NCBI GenBank assembly: GCA_964649825.1
Contig: CAZYQW010000121.1
Location: 67,077-131,076 of the forward strand
Direction: 5' to 3'
Length of the DNA: 64,000 bases
DNA from: CAZYQW01 sp964649825
GTDB taxonomy: Bacteria; Planctomycetota; B15-G4; JADJEK01
Shown here: positions 61,377-64,000 of the stretch, piece by piece
How the letters are laid out: each line of letters starts with the position of its first letter
Position numbering within the stretch: position 1 is the stretch's first letter
Notes under the pieces: generated by a model
Seen by the model: only the letters and a program-made list of their open reading frames with translations
Database searches by the model: none
What the model was told of the DNA's origin: nothing
Program-made: the position numbers and the translations under genes

Positions 61377-62165
61377 TCACTTGGCTGCGGCGCGGTTCCG
61401 GATCGACTTCGTGCGCTCGGCGTCGCGCAGTCGGTAGCTCTTGCCTTCGGTCCTCAGGATCTTGGCGTGATGCACGATGCGATCGATCACGGCGGCGGCG
61501 GCCGTCGCGTCGAGGAAGACTTCGTTCCACCGGGCGAACGGCAGGTTGGTCGTGACGATCAGGCTGCGGCTCTCGTAGACCTTCGCAATGAAGCCAAAGA
61601 GAAGATCCGCGCCGAGCTTGTCGAACGGGACGTAGCCGAGCTCGTCGAGGATGACGAGGTCGTAGCGCGCCATCTGCTCGACCCGCCGCGCGAGGCTCCC
61701 GGACGACTTCGCTTCGACGAGCGTGTTCACGAGCTCCGCCGCGGTCGTGAAGCGGACCCGGATTCCTCGTTGGCAACACGCCACACCGAGCGCGATCGCG
61801 AGGTGCGTCTTGCCGGTGCCGACCTCTCCCATCAACACCACGTTGGCGTGGTCGTCGACGAAGCTTCCCGTCGCGAGCTCGATCACATCTTCGCGGTCGA
61901 GATCGGGTTGCGCGTCGAAATCGAATCCGTCGAGACTCTTCAGCCGCGGGAAGCGCGCCTCGCTGACTCTGCGTCGTACCCGCCGCTCGAGTCGATCGCA
62001 GACCTCCTGATGCGTGAGCTCAGCCAGGTACTCCGCGTACGGCTGTCGTTGACGCGCCGCCTCCTCGGCCAATCGCTCCCAGTGCTGAGAGAAGGACGGG
62101 AGCTTCAGCTCCTTCAAGTCGGCCGAGAGCTGCGGAGGCTCGGCGATCGTTGGCTTCCGATTCAT
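61377..62165 (-). CDS. istB: IS21-family helper ATPase IstB
   Basis: A 262-residue AAA+ helper related to DnaC, which loads and regulates the IstA transposase. Walker A is MGEVGTGKTHLAIALG and Walker B LVILDELGYVPFDKL; VTTNLPFARWNEVF and DRIVHHAKILRTEGKSYRLR are typical. The ATG at 62165 overlaps the istA stop (ATGA). The gene is intact. Confidence 0.95.
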   Translation of the reverse strand: MNRKPTIAEPPQLSADLKELKLPSFSQHWERLAEEAARQRQPYAEYLAELTHQEVCDRLERRVRRRVSEARFPRLKSLDGFDFDAQPDLDREDVIELATGSFVDDHANVVLMGEVGTGKTHLAIALGVACCQRGIRVRFTTAAELVNTLVEAKSSGSLARRVEQMARYDLVILDELGYVPFDKLGADLLFGFIAKVYESRSLIVTTNLPFARWNEVFLDATAAAAVIDRIVHHAKILRTEGKSYRLRDAERTKSIRNRAAAK

Positions 62166-63640
62166 CGTCGGCCTCCATCGAGCAACGCGTCCCAGGCTTC
62201 GAGCTTCGGCTCGGCCACTTCGATCTCGCGGAGGTCGGCGCGCTCGAGCTCGATCGGCGCGGGCCGCACCAGCTCGTTCTCGCACCCTTGGCGCAAGATC
62301 AGGCTCACTGTCTGAAGCCGCGGAGATCCCCGGTCGAGAGCATGGCGCACGGCCACCTCGACCTCGTTCATCGGGTGAGACTCCATCAACCGCAGGATCT
62401 GGACCCACTCCTGGTCCGGCTTGCGGACCTGGGCCCGCAGCCGCTCTCGAAGCTCGTGAAACGCCGAAGGAAGCGCCCACGTCGTGATCGCCGTCGCCTC
62501 GCCCACCGCCCGATGCTTGTGCTCGAGCAGCGGCAGGACGTGCATCGGATCGATCACGACCGCTCCCACTTGGAAGCTCCGCGCATGCCGGGCGATCATC
62601 GCTTCATCCCGCGCGAACTCCACGCGGTCGTGGTAGAGGCGACACGTGACGACGCGCCTCGCGTGCTCGCTCGGCACCGAGTACGTCGAGCGATCGACGC
62701 GCACGTTGCCGTACTTGTTCGCGACGCACGGAAAGGTGCGACACGTCTCCGGGCGGCGTGTCGGGAGCGGACGGAGATGCTCACGCTCGGCCGTGAGTGC
62801 CTCGCGCGCCGTGCGGCCGTCCGGGAGTTTGCGCAGGTCGAGATCGCGATCGAGCTCCTCGAGGATCCGCGCGTTCAGCTCGTCGAAGGACTCGACCCTC
62901 GGGGTCGGACGGAAGACCAGACCGCGCACGTACTCCACACCCCGCTCGGCCGAGCCTTTCTCCCATCCCTTTCCCGGCGCGCAGAAGTCGACGTGCAGGA
63001 CCCACTCGCCGCGGAACGCGTGGAAGCGTTCGTTCTCCCGTCGATCGCGCCCGGGCAGCACCTTGCGGACGGCCAGCGACGTGTTGTCCAGGACCGCTCG
63101 ACGCGGCACGCCGCCGAACCACTCCAGCGCCTCGGACATGCCGTCGAGGAGGCACTCCAGCCGCTCGACCGAGTACGCCTTGGCGAAGTAGACGTTGCTC
63201 GCCGGCAAGGTCGCCACCAGGTACTTGATCTTCTGGCGTCGGCCCGCCACCTCGGCCCACGACTCCCCGAAGTCGTACTCGATCGCGTCGCCAAGAACCG
63301 GAGTGCGATGCACGAAGACCTCGGGAACGAAAAGGTCGCCTCGTAACCGGGCCACGTACTGCCGCACGCTGCGCTCCGGCAACCGCCCGGTCTTCGGCTC
63401 CAGAATCCGCGCGATCCGTTTCGCCGAGATCTTCGGCTCGGCCTTCAGAAGACCCTCGATCTCCGACCGCCATCCATCGAGGCGACAGCCTCGACGCGGA
63501 CTCCGACGCTTCGTCGGCGCCTCGTCCCCTTCGAGGGCTCGGCGGACCGTCTTGACGTCCACATCGAGCCGGCGGGCGACTTCCCGCTTCGGAACCCCGT
63601 CGACGTGGTGCATGTGGCGAATCTCTGCCCACTGTGTCAC
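62162..63640 (-). CDS. istA: IS21-family transposase IstA
   Basis: A 492-residue DDE transposase. The GTG at 63640 is nine bases after AGGAGG; a TTG at 63649 directly abuts the SD and is rejected. An N-terminal helix-turn-helix (PKREVARRLDVDVKTVRRAL) is followed by the catalytic core: IEYDFGESWAEVAG, VLDNTSLAVRKVLP and GSAERGVEYVRGLV supply D, D and E. The C-terminal domain binds DNA and IstB. Length is normal and no frameshift is evident, so the element may still be active. Confidence 0.95.
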   Translation of the reverse strand: MTQWAEIRHMHHVDGVPKREVARRLDVDVKTVRRALEGDEAPTKRRSPRRGCRLDGWRSEIEGLLKAEPKISAKRIARILEPKTGRLPERSVRQYVARLRGDLFVPEVFVHRTPVLGDAIEYDFGESWAEVAGRRQKIKYLVATLPASNVYFAKAYSVERLECLLDGMSEALEWFGGVPRRAVLDNTSLAVRKVLPGRDRRENERFHAFRGEWVLHVDFCAPGKGWEKGSAERGVEYVRGLVFRPTPRVESFDELNARILEELDRDLDLRKLPDGRTAREALTAEREHLRPLPTRRPETCRTFPCVANKYGNVRVDRSTYSVPSEHARRVVTCRLYHDRVEFARDEAMIARHARSFQVGAVVIDPMHVLPLLEHKHRAVGEATAITTWALPSAFHELRERLRAQVRKPDQEWVQILRLMESHPMNEVEVAVRHALDRGSPRLQTVSLILRQGCENELVRPAPIELERADLREIEVAEPKLEAWDALLDGGRR

Positions 63641-63758
63641 TCTGATCAACCTCCTGGCCCTCCGCCGCTTGGTGCTTCAAAGACTTCGTACGCCTTCGAA
63701 GTACCGCCTCGGAGGGCCGCTTACCAGACCGGGCAGACCCCGCCTCGGGCCCGGTCTG

Positions 63759-63808
63759 AGGTGGTCCCTTTTCAGCTTGCCGCGAGGTCCCTTTTCAGCC
63801 TGCCGTCA
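63759..63808 (-). repeat. IS right terminal inverted repeat
   Basis: The reverse complement carries two GAAAAGGGACC motifs and ends with ACCACCT, matching the left repeat. Confidence 0.9.
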
Positions 63809-63853
63809 ACACGCGCGGCTTGAAGTTCGCCCTGCCTCTCGCCGCGGCCGGGC

Positions 63854-63922
63854 GAGTAGCCGCGGAGGGTTACCCCTCCGCAGCTCTCACAGAACCGGAC
63901 TTGTGGATCGCACATCCGGCTC
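63854..63922 (-). ncRNA. Group II intron domains V and VI (intron 3' end)
   Basis: Minus strand 63922-63892 folds as a domain V: GAGCCGGA (63922-63915, including the AGC triad) pairs with UCCGGUUC (63899-63892), an AG dinucleotide bulge (63901-63900), then UGUG/CACA with a five-base loop CGAUC. Domain VI follows after a short linker: GAG (63888-63886) and AGCUGCGGAGGG pair with CCCUCCGCGGCU and CUC, capped by GUAA, with a single bulged A at 63857, the expected branch-point position. The loop of domain V is not a GNRA tetraloop, so the intron may be decayed. The intron body and any reverse transcriptase would lie to the right of the window. The 3' splice site is near 63850. Confidence 0.65.
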
Positions 63923-64000
63923 TTCAGGTCGAGGTTTCCAAAAGGGACTCCAGTCGTAGCGCTTCTGCCGCCAGAGTCGTTCGAGGGTGACCAGGCGAGA
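63923..64000 (-). other. Presumed group II intron sequence just upstream of domain V
   Basis: One minus-strand frame is open (RLVTLERLWRQKRYDWSPFW), ending at a TGA just after domain V. It could be the tail of an intron-encoded protein or chance. The sequence is cut by the window edge. Confidence 0.3.

Larger units (their letters stand above)
61108..63808 (-). mobile_element. Complete IS21-family insertion sequence
   Basis: About 2.7 kb with istA and istB overlapping by four bases and terminal inverted repeats of 51 and 50 bp. Each end contains two copies of the motif GAAAAGGGACC, the multiple-repeat pattern typical of IS21 ends. Both transposition genes look intact. No clear target duplication was seen in the flanks (the left flank GCGCTGC does not match the right flank). 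Confidence 0.92.

Noticed and set aside
1..64000. CRISPR arrays, tRNA and rRNA genes
   Set aside because: No regularly spaced repeats, cloverleaf patterns or rRNA sequences were recognised by eye; a tRNAscan-SE run would settle tRNAs.

Overview
The window is a stretch of GC-rich bacterial chromosome (codon third positions are overwhelmingly G or C) with dense, mostly housekeeping gene content and one recent-looking mobile segment at the right edge. Lineage cannot be proved from the sequence alone. The mix of features points to an uncultured member of Planctomycetota or a neighbouring environmental phylum: secreted proteins with a short N-terminal beta domain, an oversized signal peptidase I, an ECF sigma factor of the HTLQPTALVHEA type, an ASPIC/UnbV protein, secreted beta-helix proteins and a protein kinase fused to a sigma-54 activator. 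No rRNA, tRNA or CRISPR array was seen.

Layout. 1-4.1 kb: the 3' part of an RseB/LolA-like gene and two paralogous secreted proteins. 4.4-15.4 kb (+): a 1712-residue kinase/TPR/GAF/AAA+/Fis protein, a secreted protein, split coaB and coaC in reversed order, prfB with its UGA programmed frameshift, purH and a four-CBS protein. 15.4-20.9 kb (-): etfBA, a receiver/HD-GYP protein, and lepB-lptB. 21.2-22.5 kb (+): a beta-helix protein. 22.6-29.1 kb (-): birA, a VIT/VWA protein, and rph-rdgB-lepA. 29.1-32.1 kb (+): a TPR lipoprotein coupled to an ASPIC/UnbV FG-GAP lipoprotein. 32.1-41.4 kb (-): a FliA/WhiG-family sigma factor preceded by a c-di-GMP-I (GEMM) riboswitch, two small proteins, argS-apt, an aminotransferase and a CHAT protease-like protein. 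41.5-52.8 kb (-): an M14 peptidase and a MoxR-DUF58-VWA-VWA (Bat-type) operon ending in a 1316-residue exported protein. 52.9-60.9 kb: a sulfatase remnant, an SGNH protein, an alpha/beta hydrolase, aat-ECF sigma, recQ, a small membrane protein and a second beta-helix protein. 61.1-63.8 kb: a complete IS21-family element. The last 150 bases hold what looks like domains V and VI of a group II intron on the minus strand.

The most notable item is a c-di-GMP-I riboswitch aptamer (32982-33081, minus strand). It matches the conserved core, the GAAA tetraloop and the tetraloop receptor, and lies 54 nt upstream of a sigma-28-type sigma factor gene whose Shine-Dalgarno can be masked by the adjacent CUCC. 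An HD-GYP response regulator (a likely c-di-GMP phosphodiesterase) is in the same window. This suggests that c-di-GMP level sets sigma factor production and so a whole regulon. Other points of interest are the kinase-to-sigma-54 fusion, the large partner in the MoxR/VWA operon, the exported CHAT protein next to an aminotransferase, and the signal peptidase with a large insertion.
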